Under the pieces are notes generated by a model. It searched no databases. It was not told the origin of the DNA and saw only the letters and a list, made by a program, of their open reading frames with translations. Below are positions 27,454 through 36,482 of a stretch of 64,000 bases of DNA, in pieces (the stretch's first letter is position 1; every line of letters begins with the position of its first letter). The stretch covers positions 744,001 to 808,000 of the forward strand of contig NZ_JAVHTY010000001.1 of assembly GCF_031085165.1 (NCBI RefSeq), in the 5' to 3' direction. Source of the stretch: Pseudomonas sp. 102515. Lineage in GTDB: Bacteria > Pseudomonadota > Gammaproteobacteria > Pseudomonadales > Pseudomonadaceae. Both the position numbers and the translations under genes were made by a program.

Positions 27454-28473
27454 ATGGACCTCGTCATTGCCCGACCGGACGGCCTCTATTGCCCGCCCGG
27501 CGACTTCTACATCGATCCCTGGCATCCGGTGGAGCGTTCGGTCATCACCCACGGCCACGGCGACCATGCCCGGGTGGGTAACGGCCACTATCTTGCCACC
27601 TCCGGCAGCGCCGGCATCCTGCGCGCGCGCCTGGGTGCCGACATCAACCTGCAGACCCTGGAGTACGGTGAGGTCATCGACCACCACGGGGTCAAGCTGA
27701 GCTTCCACCCGGCCGGCCATGTGCTGGGCTCGGCCCAGGTGCGCCTGGAATACCGCGGCGAGGTCTGGGTGGCCTCGGGCGACTACAAGGTCGAACCCGA
27801 TGGCACCTGCACCCCCTTCGAGCCGGTGCGCTGCCATACCTTCATCACCGAATCCACCTTTGGCCTGCCGATCTATCGCTGGCGGCCCCAGGCGGAGATC
27901 TTCGCCGAGGTCAACGCCTGGTGGCGCGCCAACCAGGCCCAGGGGCTGGCCAGCGTCCTCTACAGCTATGCCTTCGGCAAGGCGCAACGCTTGCTGCATG
28001 GCCTCGATCCCGAGATCGGTCCCATCCTCGCCCATGGTGCGGTGGAGCCGCTCAACCGGGTCTATCGCGAGGCCGGCATCCGCATTCCCGAGACCCACTA
28101 CGCCGGGGACTTCAAGAAGAGCGATCCGCTGCTGCGTCAGGCGCTGATCATCGCCCCGCCCTCGGCCGGGGGCAGTACCTGGATCCGCCGCTTCGGCGAG
28201 TACAGCGACGCCTTCGCCAGCGGCTGGATGATGCTGCGTGGCACCCGGCGCCGGCGGGGGGTGGATCGCGGCTTCGTCCTCTCCGACCACGCCGACTGGC
28301 CGGGCCTGCTGTGGTCCATCGAGCAGACCGGCGCCGAGCGGGTGATGGTCACCCATGGCTCGGTCGCCACCCTGGTGCGCTATCTGCGGGACCAGGGCCT
28401 GGACGCCCAAGGCTTCACCACCGAGTACGGTGAGGAAGACGATACCCCTGTCGCCGCGGAGGTCCAGGCATGA
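27454..28473 (+). CDS. ligase-associated DNA exonuclease (metallo-beta-lactamase / beta-CASP fold)
   Basis: A 339-residue nuclease of the Exo family that accompanies bacterial ATP-dependent DNA ligases; the studied Pseudomonas putida member is a manganese-dependent nuclease (from memory). The metal site THGHGDHA is at residues 32-39. HPAGHVLGSAQV and the aspartate in VWVASGDYKV (about 110) follow. The late histidines in FVLSDHADW and MVTHGS complete the pattern. The stop overlaps the start of the ligase gene as ATGA, so the two are translationally coupled. Confidence 0.88.
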   Translation: MDLVIARPDGLYCPPGDFYIDPWHPVERSVITHGHGDHARVGNGHYLATSGSAGILRARLGADINLQTLEYGEVIDHHGVKLSFHPAGHVLGSAQVRLEYRGEVWVASGDYKVEPDGTCTPFEPVRCHTFITESTFGLPIYRWRPQAEIFAEVNAWWRANQAQGLASVLYSYAFGKAQRLLHGLDPEIGPILAHGAVEPLNRVYREAGIRIPETHYAGDFKKSDPLLRQALIIAPPSAGGSTWIRRFGEYSDAFASGWMMLRGTRRRRGVDRGFVLSDHADWPGLLWSIEQTGAERVMVTHGSVATLVRYLRDQGLDAQGFTTEYGEEDDTPVAAEVQA

Positions 28474-30191
28474 AGGCCTTCGCCGAACTCTATGGCCGTC
28501 TCGACGCCACCACCTCCAGCAATGCCAAGCTGGCCGCCCTGGTGGACTATTTCGGTAACGCCCCGGCCGCCGATGCCGCCTGGGCGGTGTATTTCCTCGC
28601 CGGCGGCCGGCCCCGCCGGCTGGTACCGACCCGGCAGCTGCGTGAGCTGACCATGGCGCTCTCCGGCCTGCCCGAGTGGCTGTTCGAAGAGAGCTACCAA
28701 GCGGTGGGCGACCTGGCCGAGACCATGGCACTGCTGATTCCCAGCGCCAATGCCGCCAATGCCGAGGGCCTGGCCTTCTGGCTGGAAGAGTACCTGCTGC
28801 CCCTGCGCGGCCTGCCAGCGGAAGAACTGGCCGAGCGCCTGCCGCCGCTCTGGGGCCAGCTGGATCGCCAGAGCCTGATGGTCTGCATCAAGCTGATCAC
28901 CGGCGAATTCCGCGTCGGTGTCTCCAAGCTGCTGGTGACCCGCGCCCTGGCTACCCTGGCGGACCTGGACCCCAAGCGCGTCGCCCAGCGCCTGGTGGGC
29001 TATACCGACCTCTCGCACCGCCCCACCGCCGAGGGCTATGCCCGCCTGATCGCCCCGGAAAGCCCGGACGAGCATGCCCAGCGCGGCGGCCAGCCCTATC
29101 CCTTCTTTCTCGCCCACGCCCTGCAACTGCCGGTGGCGCAATTCGAGGCGCAACTGGGTCCGGCCGAGGATTGGCAGGTGGAATGGAAATGGGATGGCAT
29201 CCGCGCCCAACTCGTCAAGCGCGACGGCCGCCTATGGGTCTGGTCGCGGGGCGAAGACCTGGTCACGGACCGCTTTCCCGAACTGCATCCCCTCGCGGAT
29301 CTACTGCCCGATGGCACCGTCATCGACGGCGAGATCGTGGTCTGGAAGGAAGACGCCGCGCCCGACGCCCTGCTCAGCAGCGAGGAGGTCAGCGAGCAGC
29401 AGGACGGCCGCGATCCGGCCGCGCCCATTCCCTTTGGCGTGCAGCCCTTCGCCCTCTTGCAGCAACGCATCGGCCGCAAGACCCTGGGCAAGAAGATCCT
29501 CGAAGACGTACCGGTCATCCTGCTCGCCTACGACCTGCTGGAATGGCAGGGCCATGACCTGCGCAGCCAGCCTCAACGCCAGCGCCGCGCCGAACTGGAG
29601 CGGGTGGTGGCGCGCTGCGCCAGCCCGCTGCTGCGCCCCTCGCCGCTGTTGCACGGCAACGACTGGCAGGACCTCGCCCGCCAGCGCGAGGCTTCCCGCA
29701 CCCTGGGCGTCGAAGGCATGATGCTCAAGGCTAAGGATTCGCTGTATGGCGTCGGTCGCACCAAGGACATGGGCACCTGGTGGAAATGGAAGGTCGATCC
29801 CTTCTCGGTGGATGCGGTACTCATCTATGCCCAGCGCGGCCATGGGCGGCGCGCCAGTCTCTATTCGGACTACACCTTCGCCGTCTGGGACGGTCCGCCG
29901 GAGAGTAGCGAACGCACCCTGGTGCCCTTCGCCAAGGCCTACTCCGGCCTTACCGACGAAGAGATGCGCAAGGTGGACGCCATCGTCCGGCGTACCACGG
30001 TGGAGAAGTTCGGCCCGGTGCGCAGCGTCGAGCCGACCTTGGTGTTCGAACTGGGTTTCGAAGGCATTGCCCTGTCCAAGCGCCACAAGAGCGGCGTCGC
30101 GGTACGCTTTCCGCGGATGCTGCGCTGGCGCCACGACAAGCCGGTGGCCGAAGCCGACACCCTCGACATCCTGCAGCATCTGCTGGACTAG
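28470..30191 (+). CDS. ATP-dependent DNA ligase
   Basis: A 573-residue ligase with an N-terminal DNA-binding domain (about 1-200), adenylation domain and OB fold. The nucleotidyl lysine is Lys240 in VEWKWDGIR (motif KxDG form KWDG). Motif III is DGEIVVW, motif IV contains GVEGMMLKA and motif V is WWKWKVDP. This is the bacterial LigB/LigC-like class in the Exo-Lig-Lhr core-PdeM repair cluster, not the NAD-dependent replicative ligase LigA. Only the exonuclease partner is adjacent here; a membrane protein follows after three bases. Confidence 0.9.
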   Translation: MKAFAELYGRLDATTSSNAKLAALVDYFGNAPAADAAWAVYFLAGGRPRRLVPTRQLRELTMALSGLPEWLFEESYQAVGDLAETMALLIPSANAANAEGLAFWLEEYLLPLRGLPAEELAERLPPLWGQLDRQSLMVCIKLITGEFRVGVSKLLVTRALATLADLDPKRVAQRLVGYTDLSHRPTAEGYARLIAPESPDEHAQRGGQPYPFFLAHALQLPVAQFEAQLGPAEDWQVEWKWDGIRAQLVKRDGRLWVWSRGEDLVTDRFPELHPLADLLPDGTVIDGEIVVWKEDAAPDALLSSEEVSEQQDGRDPAAPIPFGVQPFALLQQRIGRKTLGKKILEDVPVILLAYDLLEWQGHDLRSQPQRQRRAELERVVARCASPLLRPSPLLHGNDWQDLARQREASRTLGVEGMMLKAKDSLYGVGRTKDMGTWWKWKVDPFSVDAVLIYAQRGHGRRASLYSDYTFAVWDGPPESSERTLVPFAKAYSGLTDEEMRKVDAIVRRTTVEKFGPVRSVEPTLVFELGFEGIALSKRHKSGVAVRFPRMLRWRHDKPVAEADTLDILQHLLD

Positions 30192-30194
30192 CGG

Positions 30195-31298
30195 ATGGCT
30201 GGCCAGGCACCGCCGCCGGTAGCCGACGGCGCCATAGGCGCGCCGCGGGAACCCCGCTGGGCCCTGGCCCTCGCCTGCCTGCCGGCATTGGCCGCGCTCC
30301 TGCTCGGCGGCTGGTGGACCGGGGCCTGGCTGCCTTGCGTAGTGGCCCTGGGTGGCGCCTATACCGTCGGCTTCGGCGCCTACAAGAGCTTTGCCGCCGA
30401 GCCGCTGGCCCCCATGCTGGTGGCCGCTCTGGGTATGGCCTTTTCCGCCGTGGTCGGCTCCCTGCTGGGTCATCAGTTGCCCGCCCTGGTCCTAGCCGGC
30501 GCGCTGTGGGCGGCCTGCTGCGCCTGGCTGTTCGCCGTCGGCAACGGCCCCTGGTGGATCACCCAGCAGTGGACGGTAGCCCTGCTGGTGGCGGGCGGCT
30601 TTCCCGGCGATCTGCAGCAGGCCCTGTCGCGAGGTGGCCTCGTGCTCGGCGGTGGGCTGCTGCAACTGCTGCTTTTCGCCCTCGTGCAAAAGGCCCTCTA
30701 TCGCTCCCAGTGGCGGCTGCGTACCGGCTCCTTGAAGGCTCATCTCTGGGAGGTCGTGGTGCTGTTCGCGGACAGGTTTCGCCTCGGGCGCTACGGCTTC
30801 TATGCGGCCGCCGTGGTCGCCCTCTGCCAGACCCTGACCGGCCTGCTCGCTTACGGCCACGGCTACTGGGCGCCCATGACCGCCCTGCTGGTGCTGACGC
30901 CGCGACTGGGCGACACCTGGCGGCGCGGCCTGGGTCGGTTGGGCGGCACCTTGGCCGGCTGCCTGCTGGCAGGCGCGGTGGTCTGGCTCGACGATACGCC
31001 CGCCGTCCTGGCCATCGCCTGCCTGCTGTGCGCGGCGGGTGCCTATCTGCTGCAGGACGGTCGTTATTCGCTGCAGACGCTGTTCATCACCGGCACCACG
31101 GTGCTGATGGTCGCCCTGGCCGGTGCTCCAGAAGCGAGCATCGCCCGCGAACGGATCGGTAGCACCCTGCTCGGCGGTGCGGTCGCTCTGCTCTTCCTGG
31201 CGCTGGAAGCCGGCGTCGAACGGAGCCTCGCCCGACTTCAGCGGCGACGCCGGTTGCGCCAGGCGAACACCAGCAAACCCAGCAAGGCGCCCAGGTAG
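30195..31298 (+). CDS. FUSC-family inner-membrane protein (367 aa)
   Basis: A hydrophobic protein with about ten transmembrane segments. The central charged linker (about residues 165-200) and the second-half block GHGYWAPMTALLVLTPRLGDTWRRG resemble the FUSC/aromatic-acid efflux fold (GYW followed by LTxxLxxxP/T, then RxxGTxxG). It lacks the large cytoplasmic domain of AaeB-type pumps, so it is a short family member whose substrate is unknown. It begins three bases after the ligase stop, probably in the same transcript. Its last 61 bases overlap the oppositely oriented gene ending at 31238. Confidence 0.72.
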   Translation: MAGQAPPPVADGAIGAPREPRWALALACLPALAALLLGGWWTGAWLPCVVALGGAYTVGFGAYKSFAAEPLAPMLVAALGMAFSAVVGSLLGHQLPALVLAGALWAACCAWLFAVGNGPWWITQQWTVALLVAGGFPGDLQQALSRGGLVLGGGLLQLLLFALVQKALYRSQWRLRTGSLKAHLWEVVVLFADRFRLGRYGFYAAAVVALCQTLTGLLAYGHGYWAPMTALLVLTPRLGDTWRRGLGRLGGTLAGCLLAGAVVWLDDTPAVLAIACLLCAAGAYLLQDGRYSLQTLFITGTTVLMVALAGAPEASIARERIGSTLLGGAVALLFLALEAGVERSLARLQRRRRLRQANTSKPSKAPR

Positions 31299-31723
31299 CT
31301 GCCAGCGTGCATCCAGGCCGCCAGCAGGAAGCCACGGCTGTCGTGGACGCAGACCGGTACCCGTTGCACGCTACCCAGTTCCAGAGCGAACCAGCCCAGG
31401 CCCAGGCCCAGCAGGGCCAGGCCTAGGGCCCCAAGCAGGACGGCAGCGCTGCCGCGCCAAAGATAGCGGTCAGGGGCCGGCTGCCCGCGGCCCAGCCAGA
31501 GCAGCGCCAGGCCCAAGGGCAGCCCTGCTACTGCGCCAGCCTGCAGCCCTACCCGAGCCGCCCGCCAGCGTGGCGCCACGCTGGCGTCGAGCAGACCGAA
31601 TTGCGGAAATTTCAGGCAGCTGAAGTAGTCCGGACCGATGCCATAGCTGAGTTGGTCATGCAGCGCCCCATAGAACGCGGCCAGGGCGATCAGCGCCAGC
31701 AACCGGCCCAGGCTTTGCGTCAT
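31238..31723 (-). CDS. small integral membrane protein, function unknown (161 aa)
   Basis: Four predicted hydrophobic helices (about residues 5-22, 57-76, 88-110 and 133-153). The first loop, HDQLSYGIGPDYFSCLKFPQFGL, looks conserved; I recall similar motifs in uncharacterised bacterial membrane proteins. The basic C-terminus is FAWRNRRRR. It converges on and overlaps the FUSC-family gene by 61 bases. I know of no function. Confidence 0.65.
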   Translation of the reverse strand: MTQSLGRLLALIALAAFYGALHDQLSYGIGPDYFSCLKFPQFGLLDASVAPRWRAARVGLQAGAVAGLPLGLALLWLGRGQPAPDRYLWRGSAAVLLGALGLALLGLGLGWFALELGSVQRVPVCVHDSRGFLLAAWMHAGSYLGALLGLLVFAWRNRRRR

Positions 31724-32199
31724 CGGCTAACCCAACGTCTTGGAAAGCTGTGCAAGCCTGTCATCCCTGCCTGGGAGACGCAGCGGCGTCGATGGACATT
31801 GGCCGCTCTCAGCCAGCTGGAGGTCGTAGCCTTGTCCCGACAGCTCATCTGGCTCGCTCCCGTTTCCTTTGCACACAGCTGCACCTTGACACTGCTACCG
31901 CACAGATACGATGCCTTATCGAATCAGGCCTTCTGCTACCTTTCTGCCCACCCTTGGCGCATGCGTGTCTTTTTAGACTCAAAGCAGTGCATTCGTCCGC
32001 CCCCGGGCAGGAAAGCCGCGCTTTTCCGGTGCATAATGCGCGCCGCGTGGCGCGGTAGGCTGCTACAGGATGTAACCAACGCGGCAACCGCGTACAGATT
32101 TGGGACGATCTTCGCCGACTGGTAAGCTTATTGCTCCCGCGAGGGCACGGGCGTCGTACTGGCGCCATGATTTCATCCACATTCGCACTAGGATCCGAC
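31724..32199. other. intergenic region upstream of aotJ
   Basis: These 476 bases are less GC-rich than the flanks. Short open frames here, for example 31750-32058, have no ribosome binding site or family resemblance. Possible elements are a CATAAT -10-like hexamer at 32032-32037 without a good -35, and two small GC hairpins in the putative leader: CGCGCC-GCGT-GGCGCG (32039-32054) and ACGCGG-CAA-CCGCGT (32079-32093). I see no tRNA, clear operator or terminator. Confidence 0.4.
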
Positions 32200-32979
32200 A
32201 TGAAAAAAAGCTGGCTGACTCTCTCTGCGCTCGCCCTGTGTCTGGCCGCCGGTTCGGCGATGGCCAAGGAATGGAAAGAGATCCGCTTCGGTGTGGATAC
32301 CACCTATCCGCCCTTCGAATCCCAGGCCGCCGATGGCAGCTTCGTCGGCTTCGACATCGAGCTGGGCAACGCCATCTGCGAAAAGCTGGACGTGAAGTGC
32401 AAGTGGGTGGTGAGTGACTTCGACGGCCTGATTCCTGGCCTGCGCGCGCGCAAGTTCGACGGCATCCTGTCCTCGCTGACCAAGACCCCGGCGCGTGCCG
32501 AGCAGATCGACTTCTCCGACCTGCTGTGGTCGGGCCCCTCCTCCATGGTCACCAAGGAAGGCGCCAACCTGCAGGCCACCGCGGAAAGCCTGAAGGGCAA
32601 GACCGTGGGCGTGCAGCAGGGCACCATCCAGGAAACCTTCGCCAAGCAGAAGCTGGCGCCCAATGGCGTCAACGTCCAGAGCTACCAGAATCAGGATCAG
32701 GTCTATGCCGACCTGGTGTCCGGCCGGATCGACGTCGCCATGCAGGACATGCTGCAGGCCGAAGGTGGCTTCATGAAGTCGCCCCAGGGCAAGGGCTACA
32801 CCAACACCGCCATCCACGACGAGTTGCTGCCGGCCGATACCGCTGTCGGTATCCGCAAGGGCAACGACGAGTTCAAGACCTTCGTCAACAAGGGTATCGC
32901 GGCCATCCACGCCGACGGCACCTACGACAAGATCCAGAAGAAGTACTTCGGCGACCTGAACCTCTACGATCCCAAGTAA
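32200..32979 (+). CDS. aotJ: arginine/ornithine ABC transporter periplasmic binding protein
   Basis: A 259-residue HisJ/ArgT-family binding protein with signal peptide MKKSWLTLSALALCLAAGSAMA. The ligand-site segments are readable: FGVDTTYPPFESQ, GFDIELGNAICEKL, LTKTPARAEQIDFSD and the later RIDVAMQDML. ATG 32200 is preceded by AGGATCC. The order aotJ-aotQ-aotM-deacylase-aotP matches the P. aeruginosa aot operon (PA0888-PA0892, from memory), which imports arginine and ornithine. The regulator gene argR, next in P. aeruginosa, is absent here. A hairpin separates aotJ from aotQ. Confidence 0.88.
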   Translation: MKKSWLTLSALALCLAAGSAMAKEWKEIRFGVDTTYPPFESQAADGSFVGFDIELGNAICEKLDVKCKWVVSDFDGLIPGLRARKFDGILSSLTKTPARAEQIDFSDLLWSGPSSMVTKEGANLQATAESLKGKTVGVQQGTIQETFAKQKLAPNGVNVQSYQNQDQVYADLVSGRIDVAMQDMLQAEGGFMKSPQGKGYTNTAIHDELLPADTAVGIRKGNDEFKTFVNKGIAAIHADGTYDKIQKKYFGDLNLYDPK

Positions 32980-32993
32980 GGTCGGTTCGGCAG

Positions 32994-33018
32994 ACGCCCC
33001 CGGTGCCACCGGGGGCGT
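32994..33018 (+). terminator. hairpin after aotJ, probable partial terminator
   Basis: ACGCCCCCGGTG (32994-33005) and CACCGGGGGCGT (33007-33018) are perfect inverted copies with one base between, so the real loop is a few bases larger; TTT follows. Placed between the binding-protein gene and the permease genes, it would let aotJ be made in excess, as is usual for such operons. Confidence 0.65.
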
Positions 33019-33081
33019 TTTACGTATGACCGCCGGCGCCCACCGCGCCGGCGGCCTCACCAGGCGATTCCCCCAAGACGC

Positions 33082-33822
33082 ATGCAGCAGAATTCCTTCG
33101 ACTCCTTCTTGCAGTCCATCGGACTGGGCACGCTCAGCCTGCATGGCTACGGCCCGCTGATCCTGGAAGGCACCCTGACGACCCTCAAGCTCGCCGGCTT
33201 CGCGCTGATCGTGGCGGTCATCCTCGGTCTGCTCGGCGCTTCGGCCAAGCTGTCGCGCCTCGCGCCCCTGCGCTTCATTGCCCAGAGCTACACCACCCTG
33301 ATCCGCGGCGTGCCCGATCTGGTGCTGATGCTGCTGATCTTCTACAGCCTGCAGAACTGGCTGGGCGCCCTCACCGACTACATGGGCTGGGATTACATCG
33401 ACATCGATCCCATGGCCGCCGGCATCGCCACCCTCGGCTTCATCTACGGCGCCTACTTCACCGAGACCTTTCGCGGCGCCATCCTCGCCGTGCCGCGCGG
33501 TCAGGGCGAAGCCGCCCTGGCCTACGGTCTGACCCGCTGGCAGACCTTCACCCTGATCACCTTCCCGCAGATGATGAGATTCGCCCTGCCCGGCATCGGC
33601 AACAACTGGCAGGTGCTGCTCAAGGCCACCGCGCTGGTCTCCATCATCGGCCTGGCCGATCTGGTCCGCGCCTCCCAGGAAGCCGGCAAGGGCACCTTCA
33701 AGCTGTTCTACTTCCTGATCGTCGCCGGCGTCATCTACCTGCTCATCACCGCCGTGACCAACGCCATCCTCGGGGCGCTGGAACGGCGCTATCACGTCGG
33801 CGTGCGGGAGGCCAAGCGATGA
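33082..33822 (+). CDS. aotQ: arginine/ornithine ABC transporter permease AotQ
   Basis: A 246-residue HisQ-type permease with about five membrane helices and the EAA-type loop GQGEAALAYGLTRWQTFTL at about residues 138-156. The segment YTTLIRGVPDLVLMLLIFY is typical of polar amino acid permeases. It heterodimerises with AotM. It ends in an ATGA overlap with aotM. Confidence 0.88.
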   Translation: MQQNSFDSFLQSIGLGTLSLHGYGPLILEGTLTTLKLAGFALIVAVILGLLGASAKLSRLAPLRFIAQSYTTLIRGVPDLVLMLLIFYSLQNWLGALTDYMGWDYIDIDPMAAGIATLGFIYGAYFTETFRGAILAVPRGQGEAALAYGLTRWQTFTLITFPQMMRFALPGIGNNWQVLLKATALVSIIGLADLVRASQEAGKGTFKLFYFLIVAGVIYLLITAVTNAILGALERRYHVGVREAKR

Positions 33823-34529
33823 TCGAACTCCTGCAGCAATACTGGAAACCGCTGCTGTGGACCGATGGCTACCACATCACCGGCCTGGCCATGACCCTCT
33901 GGCTGCTGGTGGCCTCGGTGGTGATCGGCTTCATCGTCTCGGTGCCGCTGTCGGTGGCCCGGGTCTCGGAGCGCCGCTGGCTGCGCTGGCCGATCGGCTT
34001 CTACACCTACGTCTTCCGCGGCACCCCGCTCTATCTACAGTTGCTGATCTGCTACACCGGCATCTACAGCCTGGGCTTCGTGCGTGACCAGCCGATGCTG
34101 GGCAGCTTCTTCCGCGACGGCCTGAACTGCACCATCCTGGCCTTCGCCCTGAATACCTGCGCCTACACCACCGAGATCTTCGCCGGGGCCATCCGCAACA
34201 CCCCCCACGGCGAGGTCGAAGCGGCCAAGGCCTACGGCCTGGACGGCTGGCGCCTGTACGTGCATGTGATCCTGCCCTCGGCGCTGCGGCGTTCGCTGCC
34301 TTTCTACAGCAACGAAGTCATCATGATGCTGCACTCCACCACCCTGGCCTTCACCGCCACGGTGCCGGATCTGCTCAAGATCGCCCGCGATGCCAACACC
34401 GCCACCTTCCTGACCTTCCAGGCCTTCGGCCTGGCCGCGTTGCTGTACCTGGCGGTGTCCTTCATCCTGATCGGCCTGTTCCGCCTGGCGGAGCGCCGCT
34501 GGCTGGCCTTCCTCGGCCCGACCCACTGA
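33819..34529 (+). CDS. aotM: arginine/ornithine ABC transporter permease AotM
   Basis: A 236-residue HisM-type permease partner of AotQ. The pattern YTYVFRGTPLYLQLLICY and the EAA loop GEVEAAKAYGLDGWRLYVH (about residues 130-148) are characteristic. It starts inside the aotQ stop. The deacylase gene follows after 37 bases. Confidence 0.88.
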   Translation: MIELLQQYWKPLLWTDGYHITGLAMTLWLLVASVVIGFIVSVPLSVARVSERRWLRWPIGFYTYVFRGTPLYLQLLICYTGIYSLGFVRDQPMLGSFFRDGLNCTILAFALNTCAYTTEIFAGAIRNTPHGEVEAAKAYGLDGWRLYVHVILPSALRRSLPFYSNEVIMMLHSTTLAFTATVPDLLKIARDANTATFLTFQAFGLAALLYLAVSFILIGLFRLAERRWLAFLGPTH

Positions 34530-34566
34530 CCCAAGCGGCCGCGCCCGGCGCGGCCCCGGAGTAGTC

Positions 34567-35679
34567 ATGCGCCATCTCACCCATCCGCTGGTCGCCCCGG
34601 TCCCGGGCACCGAGCGCTGCATCCACAGTTTCCACTTCGGCCCCGCGGACAGCGGTCGCAAGGTCTATATCCAGGCCTCGCTGCATGCCGACGAATTGCC
34701 CGGCATGCTCACCGCCTGGCACCTCAAGCAGCGCCTCAGGGCGCTGGAAGCCGCCGGCGAGCTGCTGGCGGAGGTGGTCCTGGTGCCGGTGGCCAACCCC
34801 ATCGGCCAGGATCAGCAGGTCGCCGACGTCCACCTCGGCCGCTACGAGCTGGAGACGGGGCAGAACTTCAATCGGCGCTTCCGCGACATGACCGCCCAGG
34901 TGGAGACCGCCGTCGCCGAGCGCCTCGGCGAGGACGTGGCTGCCAACCAGGCCCTGGTACGAGTGGCGTTCCGCGAGGCCCTGGCCGCGGAAGCCGCCAC
35001 CACCCAGCTCGACAGTCAGCGTCTGACCCTGCAGCGCCTGGCCTGTGACGCCGAGGTGGTGCTCGACCTGCACTGCGATTTCGACGCCGTGGCGCATCTC
35101 TACACCACGCCGGAAGCCTGGCCCCAGGTGGAGCCCCTGGCGCGCTACTTCGGTTCCGAAGCCAGCCTGCTCGCCACCGATTCGGGCGGTCAGTCCTTCG
35201 ACGAATGCTTCACCCTGCTCTGGTGGAATCTCAACCAGCGCTTTGGCGAACGCCTGCCGCTGGGCAGCCTGTCGGTGACCCTGGAGCTGCGCGGCCAGCT
35301 GGACGTGCGTGACGAACTCGCCGCGGCGGATGCCGAGGCCATCGTCAACTACCTGCGCCATCAGGGCTTCCTGAGCGGCGCCGCCGCCTCGCTGCCGCCC
35401 CTGCTGCAACCCGCCACGCCCCTGGCCGCCGTGGAGCCGGTGGCGACCACCCAGGGTGGCGTGCTGGTGCTCAAGGCCCAGGTGGGCGAGCGCATCGCGG
35501 TCGGCCAGGTACTGGCGCAGGTCGTGGACCCCATCAGCGATCGTGTCGAGGAGGTGCGCAGCGCGGTCACCGGCATCCTCTATGCGCGCTCCAATCGCCG
35601 CATGGCCACGGCCGGCATGGTGATCGCCCATGTGGCGGGCACCGAGGCCTATCGCAGCGGCTACCTGCTCTCGCCGTGA
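34567..35679 (+). CDS. succinylglutamate desuccinylase / aspartoacylase family zinc hydrolase
   Basis: A 370-residue M14-like deacylase. The zinc ligands are recognisable in QASLHADELPG (His, Glu; about residues 36-46) and in VLDLHCDFDA (His; about 167). A C-terminal lipoyl/biotinyl-like beta domain (GGVLVLKAQVGERIAVGQVL, about 298-317) is typical of this subfamily. The gene lies inside the aot operon, as in P. aeruginosa (PA0891). It may act on an acylated arginine or ornithine derivative taken up by the transporter; the substrate is not known to me. Confidence 0.82.
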   Translation: MRHLTHPLVAPVPGTERCIHSFHFGPADSGRKVYIQASLHADELPGMLTAWHLKQRLRALEAAGELLAEVVLVPVANPIGQDQQVADVHLGRYELETGQNFNRRFRDMTAQVETAVAERLGEDVAANQALVRVAFREALAAEAATTQLDSQRLTLQRLACDAEVVLDLHCDFDAVAHLYTTPEAWPQVEPLARYFGSEASLLATDSGGQSFDECFTLLWWNLNQRFGERLPLGSLSVTLELRGQLDVRDELAAADAEAIVNYLRHQGFLSGAAASLPPLLQPATPLAAVEPVATTQGGVLVLKAQVGERIAVGQVLAQVVDPISDRVEEVRSAVTGILYARSNRRMATAGMVIAHVAGTEAYRSGYLLSP

Positions 35680-35713
35680 TCCCTACCCTTTTTCTGCTGT
35701 GGAATCCCTATCC

Positions 35714-36478
35714 ATGTACAAACTGACCGTCGAAGGCCTGCACAAGCGTTACGGCGACCACGAAGTGCTCAAGGGCGTCTCGCTCAAGGCCAAGACCGGC
35801 GATGTGGTCAGCCTGATCGGCGCCAGTGGCTCGGGCAAGAGCACCTTCCTGCGCTGCATCAACTTCCTCGAGCAGCCCAACGCCGTGACCATGACCCTGG
35901 ATGGCGAGACCGTTCGCATGGCCGACGATCGCGGCGCCGTGCGGGTGGCCGATGCGGCCCAGCTGCAGAATCTGCGCACCCGCCTGGCCATGGTCTTCCA
36001 GCACTTCAATCTCTGGAGCCACCTGAGCGTGCTGGACAACATCACCCTGGCGCCGCGCAAGGCCCTGGGTATCGGCAAGGCGGAAGCCGAAGACCGCGCG
36101 CGCAAGTACCTGGACAAGGTTGGCCTGCCCGCCCGGGTCGCAGACCAGTACCCCGCCTTCCTTTCCGGCGGTCAGCAGCAACGGGTCGCCATCGCCCGTG
36201 CGCTGGCGATGGAGCCGGAGATCATGCTGTTCGACGAGCCCACCTCGGCCCTGGACCCGGAGCTGGTCGGCGAAGTGCTCAAGGTGATCCGCGCCCTGGC
36301 GGAAGAAGGACGCACCATGCTCATGGTGACCCACGAGATGGCGTTCGCCCGCGAGGTGTCTTCTCAGGTGCTGTTCCTGCACCAGGGGGTGGTGGAGGAA
36401 GAAGGTCCGCCGAGTGAAGTGCTGGTCAGTCCGCGTAGCGAACGCTTGCGCCAGTTCCTCAGCGGCAATCTCAAGTAA
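35714..36478 (+). CDS. aotP: arginine/ornithine ABC transporter ATP-binding protein
   Basis: A 254-residue HisP-type ATPase. Walker A is GASGSGKST (about residues 36-44), the signature is FLSGGQQQRVAIARAL and Walker B is IMLFDEPTSALDPE. ATG 35714 was chosen because it gives the family start MYKLTVEGLHKRYG; the frame is open further upstream inside the deacylase gene. It is the last gene of the aot operon, followed by a palindromic terminator. Confidence 0.9.
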   Translation: MYKLTVEGLHKRYGDHEVLKGVSLKAKTGDVVSLIGASGSGKSTFLRCINFLEQPNAVTMTLDGETVRMADDRGAVRVADAAQLQNLRTRLAMVFQHFNLWSHLSVLDNITLAPRKALGIGKAEAEDRARKYLDKVGLPARVADQYPAFLSGGQQQRVAIARALAMEPEIMLFDEPTSALDPELVGEVLKVIRALAEEGRTMLMVTHEMAFAREVSSQVLFLHQGVVEEEGPPSEVLVSPRSERLRQFLSGNLK

Positions 36479-36482
36479 GCCT

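Noticed and set aside
31886-31912. TTGACA...TACGAT promoter upstream of aotJ
   Set aside because: The spacer is only 15 bases and the leader would be nearly 290 bases; not convincing enough to list as a promoter.
31750-32058. 102-codon open frame upstream of aotJ
   Set aside because: No Shine-Dalgarno site, atypical composition and no family resemblance.
32048-32064. Sigma-54-like TGGC...GC pattern upstream of aotJ
   Set aside because: TGGCGCG-GTAG-GCTGCT places the GC one base too far for the strict -24/-12 spacing.
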